A stretch of DNA of 38,614 nucleotides from an uncultured Lachnospiraceae bacterium (GTDB lineage Bacteria > Bacillota > Clostridia > Lachnospirales > Lachnospiraceae): positions 12,737 through 51,350 of the forward strand of contig CAJUDQ010000017.1 of assembly GCA_910585215.1 (NCBI GenBank), in the 5' to 3' direction. A program made the position numbers and the translations under genes. Positions 7,867 to 15,899 of this stretch are shown one piece after another (the stretch's first letter is position 1; each line of letters begins with the position of its first letter). Under the pieces are notes generated by a model, which did no database searches, was not told where the DNA came from, and saw nothing but the letters and a program-made list of their open reading frames with translations.

Positions 7867-8799
7867 TTATCTTTTTCTTATCCACACATCCCCCGACACT
7901 GTTTCAAAATCAAATTCTGCACTTCCATTTCCATAAACTTTCGTATCCCCTTTTCCATTCACAGCGAACTCTGTATTCAAATCCCCGCTGACACTGTCAA
8001 GTTCAGCACTAAATCCATTGTCCTCTGGAATATATAAAGTAATATCCCCGCTGACTGTTTCCGCATTTACTTCTGATACAAAGCTGTCGCATCCAAGCAT
8101 CAAATCTCCTGATACCGCCTCTAACTCTGCTTTTTCAAATACGCCTTCCATATGAACACTTCCACTGACTACCTCTACATTTAACAAATCTGTCTGTATG
8201 CTGCTTCCCTTTATATCTCCACTTACGCTTTCCATATCCAGCGTTTTTGCAACCAAATCTTTTATATCTACTTGCCCTGATACTGTTTCAAAATCCATGC
8301 CTTTACTTTTAAAATCACTGATATCGATATCAGCAGATACTGTCTCAATATCTATCTGATTCATGTTTTCTGCCATATTTCGAGGAATATAAACTGTCAA
8401 ATCCTTTGATTTCGACCAGTTTCCAAAAGAAAAGAACTTTGACTTCTGATATTGAATCGTAAGTTTTCCATTTTCCACTAAATATCTCATTTTCCGGTCA
8501 TCGTCAGAAACCTTTGTTTCCTCTGCATAAACCTGAGTTCCCTCTGTAACTTCTACTCTGACACTTCCTGCTATCCAGTTAATTTCAAGCTGGTCAATTT
8601 CCTCCTCCAAAGTAAAATTTCCCACCTTGTATTTACTTGCATTTGGATACGAATATCCCATAAAAAATCCTCCATTACATCCATTTTTACCTTTGCCAAA
8701 AGAAACCCCTGCGATTCCCAGAATCAAAATCAAGGTCATGACAGCGGCCGCTGCCAGCCATGAAAAAAACCGGATTCTGGCGCCTTTTTTCTTATTCAT
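7867..8799 (-). CDS. DUF4097 family protein, membrane-anchored beta-repeat
   Basis: 310 aa. A positively charged start (MNKKKGARIR) and hydrophobic segment (about 11-34) anchor it in the membrane, with the rest outside. The exposed part is a ladder of imperfect repeats centred on (E/D)xVSG(D/Q/S): VS pairs occur at about 154, 173, 192, 211, 229, 249, 270 and 301, a spacing of 18-21 residues until the last. This is the right-handed beta-strand repeat of DUF4097, the putative adhesin domain common downstream of PadR/HAAS pairs. The ATG at 8799 follows AAAGGAAG. It is the last gene of the PadR operon, 16 bases after the HAAS-type gene. A role in envelope-stress or antimicrobial-peptide response is inference from similar loci. 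Confidence 0.9.
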   Translation of the reverse strand: MNKKKGARIRFFSWLAAAAVMTLILILGIAGVSFGKGKNGCNGGFFMGYSYPNASKYKVGNFTLEEEIDQLEINWIAGSVRVEVTEGTQVYAEETKVSDDDRKMRYLVENGKLTIQYQKSKFFSFGNWSKSKDLTVYIPRNMAENMNQIDIETVSADIDISDFKSKGMDFETVSGQVDIKDLVAKTLDMESVSGDIKGSSIQTDLLNVEVVSGSVHMEGVFEKAELEAVSGDLMLGCDSFVSEVNAETVSGDITLYIPEDNGFSAELDSVSGDLNTEFAVNGKGDTKVYGNGSAEFDFETVSGDVWIRKR

Positions 8800-8815
8800 A
8801 AGTTTTCTTCCTTTC

Positions 8816-9529
8816 CTAATTCTTCATATCATAATATGCTTTTATTACATTTATCACAGCTCCTGCAATCAGAAAAATCACCCATGTCACATGCCATGCC
8901 ATTGTCATAAAACTGATAATAATATATAGCGCCGTAGTGACAGACCAAATAGCAGAACGGATGCTTTTATATATTTCCCTGTCCTGTTCATTGTTGTTTT
9001 TCCATTCCTTAAAGCTTTCCACCATGGAATTATCCGCTTTTTGATATCTTGGTCTTGTTTTTCCATATAAAATAACCATACCTGTCGCCAGTGCAATCAT
9101 AACAAACATAAAACATACCCCTATTATTTCTCCACCTATTTGACTTCCGATAATTACCGGTACTACACAGAGAATATAAAGCATAATAGAGCCGCATAAT
9201 AAATATGTCGATTTTTTCTCTTCTTTTTCCAATTCTGGTCCTTCATTTGAAGAAGATTTTTGAAACATGCCACTGTCGCTGCTGTATTGCTCTGCATCCT
9301 GTGTCTGTATATCTGCCTTTACTCCCATTGATAAAAGCAAATCATCCACATCCCCTATTCCCGATATGGCTGTATGATAAGCCTCTTCTTCAGATAAGCC
9401 TTCTCTTATCAAATCTTCATATTTATCAATCACATTCTGAAGAATTTCCTCTCTTAATTCTACCACTTCCTTTGTCCGCTGTACCTTGTCAAACAGCGAT
9501 TCCACATACATTCTTAATTTACTATGCAT
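8816..9529 (-). CDS. HAAS-type (DUF1700-like) membrane protein
   Basis: 237 aa. The N-terminal cytoplasmic domain (1-75: LRMYVESLFDKV, EEILQNVIDKYEDLI, GLSEEEAYHTAISGIGDVDDLL) is the helical HAAS/permease-prefix domain that pairs with PadR regulators. After a polar linker come four predicted membrane helices in two pairs (about 108-152 and about 190-232). Function unproven; homologues sit between PadR and DUF4097 genes and are thought to relay or tune the PadR response. The ATG at 9529 follows GGTGAGG and lies 27 bases after padR. Confidence 0.87.
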   Translation of the reverse strand: MHSKLRMYVESLFDKVQRTKEVVELREEILQNVIDKYEDLIREGLSEEEAYHTAISGIGDVDDLLLSMGVKADIQTQDAEQYSSDSGMFQKSSSNEGPELEKEEKKSTYLLCGSIMLYILCVVPVIIGSQIGGEIIGVCFMFVMIALATGMVILYGKTRPRYQKADNSMVESFKEWKNNNEQDREIYKSIRSAIWSVTTALYIIISFMTMAWHVTWVIFLIAGAVINVIKAYYDMKN

Positions 9530-9556
9530 AATACCTCACCTTTCTTATTTGAGATT

Positions 9557-9883
9557 TTAACCCTCTATCAATTTATCTATAATATGTTTTGCAGTATTCC
9601 ATTCCTCATACAGTTTATGGTAAGTTTCTTTTCCAAGCTCTGTAATTTTATAATATTTTCTTCTTGCTCCAGTAGTTTCATCTCCCCAATAGGATGCAAT
9701 GCTTCCGGCATCCTCAAGCCTTTTAAAGGCAGTATACAAAGTAGCCTCCTTTAATTCATACATTCCTTCCGATAATACCTTGATATTTTTATTTACCTCA
9801 TAACCATAGCTGTCCTTTTTCATCAGATGTGCCAGTATAATAGTATCTGTATGTCCTCTGATTAAATCTGACGTAATCGACAT
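9557..9883 (-). CDS. PadR family transcriptional regulator
   Basis: 108-aa winged-helix repressor. SDLIRGHTDTIILAHLMKKDSYGYEV is the typical PadR N-terminus; ATLYTAFKRLEDAGSI is the recognition helix, GARRKYYKITELGKE the wing, and the C-terminal helix (YEEWNTAKHIIDKLI) the dimerisation arm. The ATG at 9883 is used because AGGAGG lies eight bases upstream. First gene of the padR-HAAS-DUF4097 operon. A perfect consensus promoter carries an inverted repeat over its -35 box, fitting autorepression. Confidence 0.93.
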   Translation of the reverse strand: MSITSDLIRGHTDTIILAHLMKKDSYGYEVNKNIKVLSEGMYELKEATLYTAFKRLEDAGSIASYWGDETTGARRKYYKITELGKETYHKLYEEWNTAKHIIDKLIEG

Positions 9884-9932
9884 ATGTATCACCTCCTTGA
9901 TTGTAATGGTGTATCTCATCTATGATAGATAT

Positions 9933-9961
9933 ATTATAATACAATATACCTCATCTGTCAA
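9933..9961 (-). promoter_or_regulatory. Consensus sigma-A promoter of the padR operon
   Basis: Minus strand TTGACA (9956-9961), 17-base spacer, TATAAT (9933-9938): both hexamers perfect. Such a strong promoter would need a repressor to be silent. Confidence 0.9.
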
Positions 9962-9969
9962 TGTATATT
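9943..9969. promoter_or_regulatory. Probable PadR operator
   Basis: Inverted repeat AATATAC (9943-9949) / GTATATT (9963-9969) with 13-base spacer, covering the -35 box and part of the spacer. A direct repeat AGATGAG(A/G)TA also occurs on the minus strand at about 9947-9956 and 9914-9923. Confidence 0.6.
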
Positions 9970-10227
9970 ATGTAATAAATTATAAAAATAACTGAAGTCC
10001 ACAAAGTAACCTGAACTTTCTGACAAATTGTCATACTTTCTTTTCAGGCACTGCCACAATAAAAATTACTTTTTAATAAATAAAAAATTGCAGAAGAGCA
10101 AAAAACAATTCACTCTCCTGCAAATGTTCATATATTATAATATAACGAAGCACACAGATGTGTGCACAAGTCATCAAATGGAGTTTGATGACAGTTTACT
10201 TCTCTTTGCTGAAAACAAAAAGCATCT
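9970..10227. other. Intergenic region behind kptA with three successive hairpins
   Basis: Reading down the minus strand after the kptA stop: a nine-base stem GTCATCAAA/TTTGATGAC (10170-10192), a seven-base stem GCACACA/TGTGTGC (10150-10165), then the terminator at 10088-10123. No ribosome site or conserved frame supports a gene. The rest, up to the padR promoter, is plain AT-rich DNA. Confidence 0.5.
10071..10123 (-). terminator. Intrinsic terminator of the fabF-yjbR-kptA unit
   Basis: Stem TTGCAGGAGAG / CTCTTCTGCAA (10088-10123, one mismatch, 14-base loop) followed on the minus strand by TTTTTTATTTATTA. Confidence 0.8.
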
Positions 10228-10770
10228 TTAATATTTTTTTATTTTCTCCAGATATTTTACCGGCACTTCCTTTGTCAGCCACACTCCATTTACAGAACAG
10301 TAAAATTCATATCCCTGTTCTGCCATTTCTCTGCTGTGTACTTTATAAATAACTGGTATTCCATGTCTGCATCCTACTGTAATGGCAGTCTTTTCATCGG
10401 ATGACAAATGCACATACAGTCTTGATTGTGGTAACAGCCCCTGTTTATCAATAGACAATACATATTTCTGTCCGGTTCCATGCCATAAATAATCCGGAGG
10501 AATCTTTTGTTCCAGTTCTACATCTACCGGAACAGAATGTCCCTGATTGGCTCTTATTTTTGTTTTGTCCGCATTAAAAGAATATCTCTGTTTATTATCT
10601 GTGCGTACAATCTCTTCCAGAATATTCATATTAAACATTTTTGTTTTTGCAATGCCTTCTATCAACTTATTTACATCTGCCCATCCGTGTTCATCCAGTG
10701 TAATGCCGATAACCTCAGGTTTATGACGTAAAATCAGGCTCATATACCGACTTGTTTCTGTCAAACTCAT
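10228..10770 (-). CDS. kptA: RNA 2'-phosphotransferase (Tpt1/KptA family)
   Basis: 180 aa. Transfers an internal RNA 2'-phosphate to NAD+, giving ADP-ribose 1'',2''-cyclic phosphate. The N-terminal winged-helix-like half opens with SRYMSLILRHKPEVIGI; the ADP-ribosyltransferase-like half has YLWHGTG, YVHLSSD and an RHGIPVIYKV segment, as in the family. The length is typical. In yeast this completes tRNA splicing; bacteria have no such splicing, so the bacterial substrate is unsettled. It follows the YjbR gene by 13 bases (AGGAG at the start) and closes the fabF unit. Confidence 0.95.
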   Translation of the reverse strand: MSLTETSRYMSLILRHKPEVIGITLDEHGWADVNKLIEGIAKTKMFNMNILEEIVRTDNKQRYSFNADKTKIRANQGHSVPVDVELEQKIPPDYLWHGTGQKYVLSIDKQGLLPQSRLYVHLSSDEKTAITVGCRHGIPVIYKVHSREMAEQGYEFYCSVNGVWLTKEVPVKYLEKIKKY

Positions 10771-10783
10771 ATATTTTCTCTCC

Positions 10784-11152
10784 TTATTCCTTACAATTCT
10801 TTTTCTTTTTTTCCTCTTTTCCTTTTTTATTTGTCAAATCATAGCTCTCGCGAATCATTCGTCGGATTTCCTTTTCCGGCACTGTTCCATCCAGAATAAT
10901 TGAATTCCAGTGTTCTTTGTTTAAATGATAGGCAGGAATCACAGACCGATAAGCTTTACGCCACAAATCTCGCCATTCACTGTCACATTTCACATTTATC
11001 CATGTATGCTCATCCCTGTCAAAAATCCATGCAAATACTTTATGATTGCTGTGGTGCCGAATCACACACCAGTTTTTATCTGAAAACGGATAGTCCTCAT
11101 AAACATCTGTAAATGTAAGGCAATATGCCACAGCTTCTTTTCTGTCCGTCAT
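10784..11152 (-). CDS. MmcQ/YjbR family protein
   Basis: 122 aa. Small cytoplasmic protein of the MmcQ/YjbR (CyaY-like fold) family: AVAYCLTFTDVYEDYPF at the start, WCVIRHHSNHKVFAWIF, INVKCDSEW, and a SVIPAYHLNKEHWNSIIL block with a short helical C-terminus rich in Lys. The family is thought to bind DNA through a double-wing fold, but no cellular role is established. Its start is three bases after the fabF stop, with the ribosome site inside the fabF end, so the two are co-transcribed. Confidence 0.88.
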   Translation of the reverse strand: MTDRKEAVAYCLTFTDVYEDYPFSDKNWCVIRHHSNHKVFAWIFDRDEHTWINVKCDSEWRDLWRKAYRSVIPAYHLNKEHWNSIILDGTVPEKEIRRMIRESYDLTNKKGKEEKKKKNCKE

Positions 11153-11155
11153 TAC

Positions 11156-12391
11156 CTACTCCTCATATTTTTTAACCAATATGGTAGCATTATGTCCGCC
11201 AAAGCCCAGTGAATTGCTGATTGCTGCACGAACCTCCATATGCACTCCTGCTCCCTTTGTGTAATCAAGGTCACATTCAGGGTCATCTTCCTTTAATCCT
11301 ACTGTCGGATGAATATATCCTTCATTTATGGACTTGATACAGGTTACAAGCTCTACTGCACCCCCTGCTCCAAACAAATGACCAATCATGGATTTTGTAG
11401 AATTAATCTTTACTTTATATGCCCAGTCACCAAATGCCCTTTTAATTGCCCGTGTTTCAAACAAATCATTATATACGGTGCTGGTTCCATGTGCATTGAT
11501 ATATTGAATATCCTCCGGCTTCATACCCGCTTCTTCGATTGCAAGCTGCATGGCTTTCGCTGCACACAATCCATCTTCAAGAGGCGAGGTCACATGATTT
11601 GCATCACTGGTTGCTCCATAGCCTCCAATTTCTGCATAAATATGTGCACCACGTTTTTTGGCATGCTCCAGTTCCTCCAAAATCAGCACACCGGCGCCCT
11701 CTCCTGTTACAAATCCATTTCTGCGCCTGTCAAATGGAATAGAGGCATTCAACGGGTCATTCGAATCTGTCAGCGCTGTCAGTGCCTGAAAAGTAGCCAC
11801 TCCAAACCTGCTGATGGAACTGTCTACACCTCCTGCAAACATCACATCCAGTTCTCCATATTTCACTGCGTGAAATGCTTCACCGATAGAATTTGTTCCC
11901 GTAGCACATGCCGTTACCACATCAATTGATTTTCCATGTATTCCAAATTGAATCGAGACATTTGCTGCTGCCATATTTCCAAGCACCATGGGAGCTGTCA
12001 GCGGGTTTATTCTGGTCGGGCCTTTTGCAAGCATTTTATCGTATTCCCGTTCAATTCCCATAAGACTTCCCACACCGGAACCAATTGAAATACCTACACG
12101 AAATGAATCCTCCTTTTCCATATCAATTCCCGCATCTTCTGCGGCCTCCCTTGCAGCAGCAACTGCAAACTGTGAAAAGCGGTCCATTCTTTTTGCAGAC
12201 TTTGCATCCATATATTTTTTTGCATCAAAATCCTTTACATCTGCTGAAAGTTTCGCCTTATATTCTGTAGTATCAAAGTTTATAATCGGATTGATTCCCA
12301 CCTTTTCTGTCTTTATTCCATTCCAAAACTCTTCCACAGAATTTCCGATTGGTGTAATTACTCCCATTCCTGTCACAACTACTCTTCTCAT
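11156..12391 (-). CDS. fabF: Beta-ketoacyl-ACP synthase II
   Basis: 411 aa. Condenses malonyl-ACP with acyl-ACP in fatty-acid elongation. Catalytic triad visible: Cys162 in VVTACATGTNS, His301 in INAHGTSTVYND and His338 in KSMIGHLFGAGG; the C-terminal NSLGFGGHNA glycine loop is intact. Full length. It lies outside any fab cluster, heading a unit with yjbR and kptA. The start follows AGAGGA. No FapR-like operator is seen in the leader. A second copy in a main fab operon elsewhere is likely but not visible here. Confidence 0.95.
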   Translation of the reverse strand: MRRVVVTGMGVITPIGNSVEEFWNGIKTEKVGINPIINFDTTEYKAKLSADVKDFDAKKYMDAKSAKRMDRFSQFAVAAAREAAEDAGIDMEKEDSFRVGISIGSGVGSLMGIEREYDKMLAKGPTRINPLTAPMVLGNMAAANVSIQFGIHGKSIDVVTACATGTNSIGEAFHAVKYGELDVMFAGGVDSSISRFGVATFQALTALTDSNDPLNASIPFDRRRNGFVTGEGAGVLILEELEHAKKRGAHIYAEIGGYGATSDANHVTSPLEDGLCAAKAMQLAIEEAGMKPEDIQYINAHGTSTVYNDLFETRAIKRAFGDWAYKVKINSTKSMIGHLFGAGGAVELVTCIKSINEGYIHPTVGLKEDDPECDLDYTKGAGVHMEVRAAISNSLGFGGHNATILVKKYEE

Positions 12392-12454
12392 CTACATTTT
12401 CCTCTTTTCTTTCCTTTGTTTTTTATCAATGAATATCAGTACTTCTAGTTTCTA

Positions 12455-12483
12455 ATTATAAGGCATGAGCCTGTGATATTCAA
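12455..12483 (-). promoter_or_regulatory. Sigma-A promoter of the fabF unit
   Basis: Minus strand TTGAAT (12478-12483), 17 bases, TATAAT (12455-12460). The leader to the fabF start is about 60 bases. Confidence 0.75.
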
Positions 12484-12555
12484 GCAGATTATATGATAAT
12501 ACAGCACGCTTTGGCTGTTTTAAACAAATGACAGAAAATCATTCTGCTGTTCTCC

Positions 12556-12668
12556 GTAAAACAAAAAGAGACTGTTGCAAAAACAGCCTCAGACACAATA
12601 TATATGTTATGATTCCCTGTTGCTAAACAATATATTGTGTCTGACTATTATTTTGCAACAGCCCCTTT
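12556..12668 (-). terminator. 104-bp symmetric hairpin acting as guaB terminator; MITE-like
   Basis: Arms: 18 bp (12565-12582 with 12651-12668), a 7-by-7 internal loop, then 14 perfect bp (12590-12603 with 12630-12643) and a 26-base apical loop. The outer stem has two mismatches as plus-strand RNA, but in minus-strand (guaB sense) RNA both become G-U pairs, so the stem is unbroken. TTGTTTT follows on the minus strand. It starts nine bases after the guaB stop. The outer arm (GGGGCTGTTGCAAAA on the minus strand) resembles terminal repeats of some insertion sequences. Confidence 0.75.
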
Positions 12669-12677
12669 GCCTAGTAC

Positions 12678-14135
12678 CTATACGTCAATACTGTAATTTG
12701 GAGCCTCTTTTGTAATATGAATATCATGTGGATGGCTTTCCTTCAGGGAAGCTGCTGAAATTTTTACAAACTTTCCAGTCTGCTTCAGGGTCTCAATATC
12801 CTTTGCACCGCAATATCCCATACCTGCACGGATACCGCCGACCAACTGATAAACAATATCCTCCACCGTTCCTCTGTAAGCAACACGTCCTTCTACACCT
12901 TCCGGAACCAGTTTTTTTGTATCTGTCTGGAAATAACGGTCCTTGCTTCCATTTTCCATGGCCGCAATAGAACCCATACCACGATAAACTTTGTATTTTC
13001 TTCCCTGATACAGCTCAAATTCTCCAGGTGATTCGTCACAGCCTGCAAAGATACTTCCCATCATACATACATTTGCTCCAGCTGCAATTGCTTTGGTCAT
13101 ATCTCCCGAAAACTGAATACCACCATCTGCAATTACAGGAATACCATATTCCTTAGCTGCCGCATAGCCTTCCATTACTGCTGTTATCTGCGGAACCCCA
13201 ATGCCGGCCACTACACGGGTAGTACAGATAGACCCTGGTCCGATACCGATTTTTACTGCATCTGCACCTGCCTCAATCAGCGCCCTGGTCGCCTCTCCTG
13301 TCGCCACATTACCTGCAATTACCTGAAGGTCTGGATAAGCCTTTTTAATCTCTTTTATCGCTTCCATAATATTTTTTGAATGTCCATGCGCAGAATCCAG
13401 AACGACTACGTCTACTTTTGCATTTACAAGTGCTGCTGTTCTCTCCATAATATTTTTTGTAATTCCTATCGCAGCACCGCATAAAAGTCTGCCCTGCTCG
13501 TCCTTTGCAGCCAGAGGATACTTAATCTGTTTTTCAATATCCTTAATGGTAATCAGTCCTTTTAAGTTGAAATTATCATCAACAATTGGCAATTTTTCTC
13601 TTCTTGATTTTGCCAGAATTTCCTTTGCTTCTTCAAGAGTAATTCCCTGCTTGGCCGTAATCAGATTTTCTGATGTCATGGATTCTTTGATTTTTTTTGT
13701 AAAATCTGTTTCAAATTTCAAATCACGGTTTGTAATAATACCTACAAGTTTCCCATTTTCTGTTGTAATTGGAACACCCGAAATCCGAAATTTGGCCATC
13801 AGATTATCTGCATCCTGTAAAGTGTGCTCCGGTGATAATGAAAAAGGGTCTGAAATCACGCCGTTTTCAGAACGCTTTACCTTATCTACCTCCTCTGCTT
13901 GTGCTTCCACCGACATATTCTTATGAATAATACCGATACCACCCTGTCTTGCCATCGCAATTGCCATTCTGTATTCTGTAACAGTGTCCATACCAGCACT
14001 CATCATAGGAATATTGAGTTTGATTTTTTTTGTCAAATAAGTAGACAAGTCTACCATATTCGGAGTCACTTCTGAATATGCAGGAACTAACAATACATCA
14101 TCAAATGTAATTCCTTCGCCAATAATCTGTCCCAT
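12678..14135 (-). CDS. guaB: IMP dehydrogenase
   Basis: 485 aa, NAD-dependent oxidation of IMP to XMP, the committed step to GMP. The TIM barrel is interrupted by a CBS-domain pair (about 95-205). The catalytic Cys304 lies in GIGPGSICTTRVV; DSAHGHS, the MGSIFAGCDESPGE phosphate-binding segment, and the RGMGSI and YRGTVEDI flap motifs are present. Full length. The start follows GTGAGGA. Single-gene unit with its own promoter at 14192-14220 and a large terminator hairpin directly after the stop. No purine riboswitch or PurR box is visible in the 56-base leader. Confidence 0.98.
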   Translation of the reverse strand: MGQIIGEGITFDDVLLVPAYSEVTPNMVDLSTYLTKKIKLNIPMMSAGMDTVTEYRMAIAMARQGGIGIIHKNMSVEAQAEEVDKVKRSENGVISDPFSLSPEHTLQDADNLMAKFRISGVPITTENGKLVGIITNRDLKFETDFTKKIKESMTSENLITAKQGITLEEAKEILAKSRREKLPIVDDNFNLKGLITIKDIEKQIKYPLAAKDEQGRLLCGAAIGITKNIMERTAALVNAKVDVVVLDSAHGHSKNIMEAIKEIKKAYPDLQVIAGNVATGEATRALIEAGADAVKIGIGPGSICTTRVVAGIGVPQITAVMEGYAAAKEYGIPVIADGGIQFSGDMTKAIAAGANVCMMGSIFAGCDESPGEFELYQGRKYKVYRGMGSIAAMENGSKDRYFQTDTKKLVPEGVEGRVAYRGTVEDIVYQLVGGIRAGMGYCGAKDIETLKQTGKFVKISAASLKESHPHDIHITKEAPNYSIDV

Positions 14136-14191
14136 TGATAATAATCCTCACTTTCTTTCGTCTATACAGTTTCATTGTGTATATTTTCATT

Positions 14192-14220
14192 ATGGTAATT
14201 TATTTTTCTTTTACTGTCAA
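14192..14220 (-). promoter_or_regulatory. Promoter of guaB
   Basis: Minus strand TTGACA (14215-14220), 17-base spacer, TACCAT (14192-14197). Perfect -35, modest -10. Confidence 0.6.
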
Positions 14221-14474
14221 GCATTTTTGTAAAATTTGTGATATTTTTATAAATTTTCAGAGAATACAGCGTTTTTTCTATCTCATATTGACTATTATAT
14301 TTTATTGAGTTACTTTGTAAGAGTTATCCTATCGAAAATAAATATAATATTTTGTCAAAAAAGCACTTGAACATCGCAACAAAAACAGCACAAAATTTCA
14401 GTAATGTTACTAAATTCTGTACTGTTTTGTAATTGCTGTTTTAACCTCTTATCAGATTCCTAAAATATTTCCAT
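14221..14474. other. AT-rich intergenic stretch between guaB promoter and the 14475 gene
   Basis: Together with the guaB leader this is a 339-base gap. Apart from the guaB promoter and the hairpin at 14382-14442 I see only AT-rich DNA, with no supported open frame. Confidence 0.5.
14376..14442 (-). terminator. Imperfect hairpin terminator behind the 14475 gene
   Basis: Outer stem AAAACAGCA (14382-14390) / TGCTGTTTT (14434-14442), inner CAAAA/TTTTG and CAGTA/TACTG stems separated by small bulges. On the minus strand it ends in GCTGTTTTTGTTG. Confidence 0.55.
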
Positions 14475-14984
14475 TTATGAAAGCTTTACCTTGCCTGGCG
14501 CCGCCATCTTCATTGCATCCAGCATTTTCTGGTCAAATTCCATATAAATTTTCGCCGTTGAAGCGCCATAAGAAACTATTAATATATAAACCGGCTCATT
14601 ATTTTCACCTGATGTATAATCAAACGCTTTCATCTGAGTATTTCTGTGATAGCCGCTGACATAGGTACTCTCTATCGGCGCAATCACCTCGCATTTAGAG
14701 ACGTCTACTGTCTGCTGGGTCTTTCTTTTATTTTTTCCATATATTTTATCTATGGTCAGTTCATTATTTACCAATACAAACTCATATTCCACCGAGGTCA
14801 TAAAAAAAACATACCATGTGAGATACCCCAGAAAAAATATGGCTATCAATCCATAAACAAATCCTATCAAAGATGCTATAACATAAGAAAAAAATAATGC
14901 TATGACAAGAACTGATATTCTGAGAACAATTGCGCTTATTTCTGTTTTTTTACTCACAAGCTTTTCTACATATCTGTTATCCAT
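14475..14984 (-). CDS. Membrane protein resembling DUF6106
   Basis: 169 aa. A short basic start (MDNRYVEKLVSKK), two membrane helices in a hairpin (about 17-57), then a cytoplasmic beta-rich domain with YEFVLVNNELTIDKIYGK, KRKTQQTVDVSKCEVIAP and a MEFDQKMLDAMK helix. It resembles the DUF6106 family of Lachnospiraceae, with a PH-like tail; that name comes from memory and should be searched. The ATG at 14984 has GGAG nine bases upstream; an ATG 11 codons earlier lacks one. A perfect eight-base stem GCAATCAA/TTGATTGC (15007-15030) lies in its leader, between it and mrp. Confidence 0.75.
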   Translation of the reverse strand: MDNRYVEKLVSKKTEISAIVLRISVLVIALFFSYVIASLIGFVYGLIAIFFLGYLTWYVFFMTSVEYEFVLVNNELTIDKIYGKNKRKTQQTVDVSKCEVIAPIESTYVSGYHRNTQMKAFDYTSGENNEPVYILIVSYGASTAKIYMEFDQKMLDAMKMAAPGKVKLS

Positions 14985-15056
14985 AAAATTATCTCCGTAA
15001 ACAAATGCAATCAACACCTGAATTGATTGCCTAACAAGACAACCAGTATATCTATA

Positions 15057-15899
15057 TTAGTTGTCAAAATCAATCAGTCCCGCGGTAAACTCTTTCAGCC
15101 AAGTTCTGTCAAGCTCCTCAATCTTTCCTTCGTCACAAAGCCTTGCTGCTTCCAAATCAATCGGCAGTTTTGCAAAATGGTTTATCTGATATTTCTTTGC
15201 TAGCTCTTCCACTCTGCTTTCTCCAAATACAGCGATTTCTTTTCCACAGTCAGGACATTTCAGATAAGACATATTTTCCACTATGCCTGCCACCTTCACT
15301 TTCATAAGTTCTGCCATTCGCACTGCTTTTTCTACAATCATCTGTACAAGCTCCTGAGGAGACGCAACAATTACAATACTGTTTACTGGAAGAGACTGAT
15401 ATACAGTAAGAGGAACGTCTCCCGTTCCTGGAGGCATATCTACGAACATATAATCAATTTCACCCCAGTATACCTCTGACCAAAACTGCTTTACCATATT
15501 TGCAATAACTGGACCTCTCCAGACAACAGGGTCTGTTTCACGTTCCAGAATCAGATTTGTTGACATGATTTTTATATTTTTTGAAGAAACCACCGGTTTT
15601 AATCCTTCTTCTGCCGATTCCGGTCTTGCATGGATTCCAAAAATCTTTGGAATAGACGGACCGGTGATATCTGCATCCAAAATAGCCGTTTTATACCCTT
15701 TTTTTGCCATTTCTACTGCCAGCAGTGATGTTACCAGCGATTTTCCAACACCTCCTTTTCCACTAACCACTCCAATAACATTCTTTATATTGCTATACTG
15801 ATTCATCGGTTCCGAAAAATCTGTCTGCTCTTTTCCTCTGCTGGCACAACCCTCACAGGATTCCTTTGTACAATTTGTATCATTACATTCTCTTGGCAT
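15057..15899 (-). CDS. mrp: Mrp/NBP35 family Fe-S cluster carrier ATPase
   Basis: 280 aa. Binds and transfers iron-sulfur clusters to apoproteins in the cytoplasm. N-terminal cysteines at 5, 10, 15 and 18 (ECNDTNCTKESCEGC) form an extra cluster site like that of NBP35. The deviant Walker A is GVVSGKGGVGKS (43-54), FVDMPPGTGD is switch II, and the C-terminal CPDC (Cys215/218) makes the bridging cluster site between subunits. The start follows AAGGAAGGG. It lies upstream of the DUF6106-like gene, which may be co-transcribed (72-base gap with a hairpin). Confidence 0.95.
   Translation of the reverse strand: MPRECNDTNCTKESCEGCASRGKEQTDFSEPMNQYSNIKNVIGVVSGKGGVGKSLVTSLLAVEMAKKGYKTAILDADITGPSIPKIFGIHARPESAEEGLKPVVSSKNIKIMSTNLILERETDPVVWRGPVIANMVKQFWSEVYWGEIDYMFVDMPPGTGDVPLTVYQSLPVNSIVIVASPQELVQMIVEKAVRMAELMKVKVAGIVENMSYLKCPDCGKEIAVFGESRVEELAKKYQINHFAKLPIDLEAARLCDEGKIEELDRTWLKEFTAGLIDFDN

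Noticed and set aside
12556..12668. Complete insertion sequence behind guaB
   Set aside because: Only about 104 bases with no transposase; at most a MITE-like remnant.
14136..14220. Purine riboswitch ahead of guaB
   Set aside because: Only about 56 bases lie between -10 and start codon, with no aptamer-like stems.
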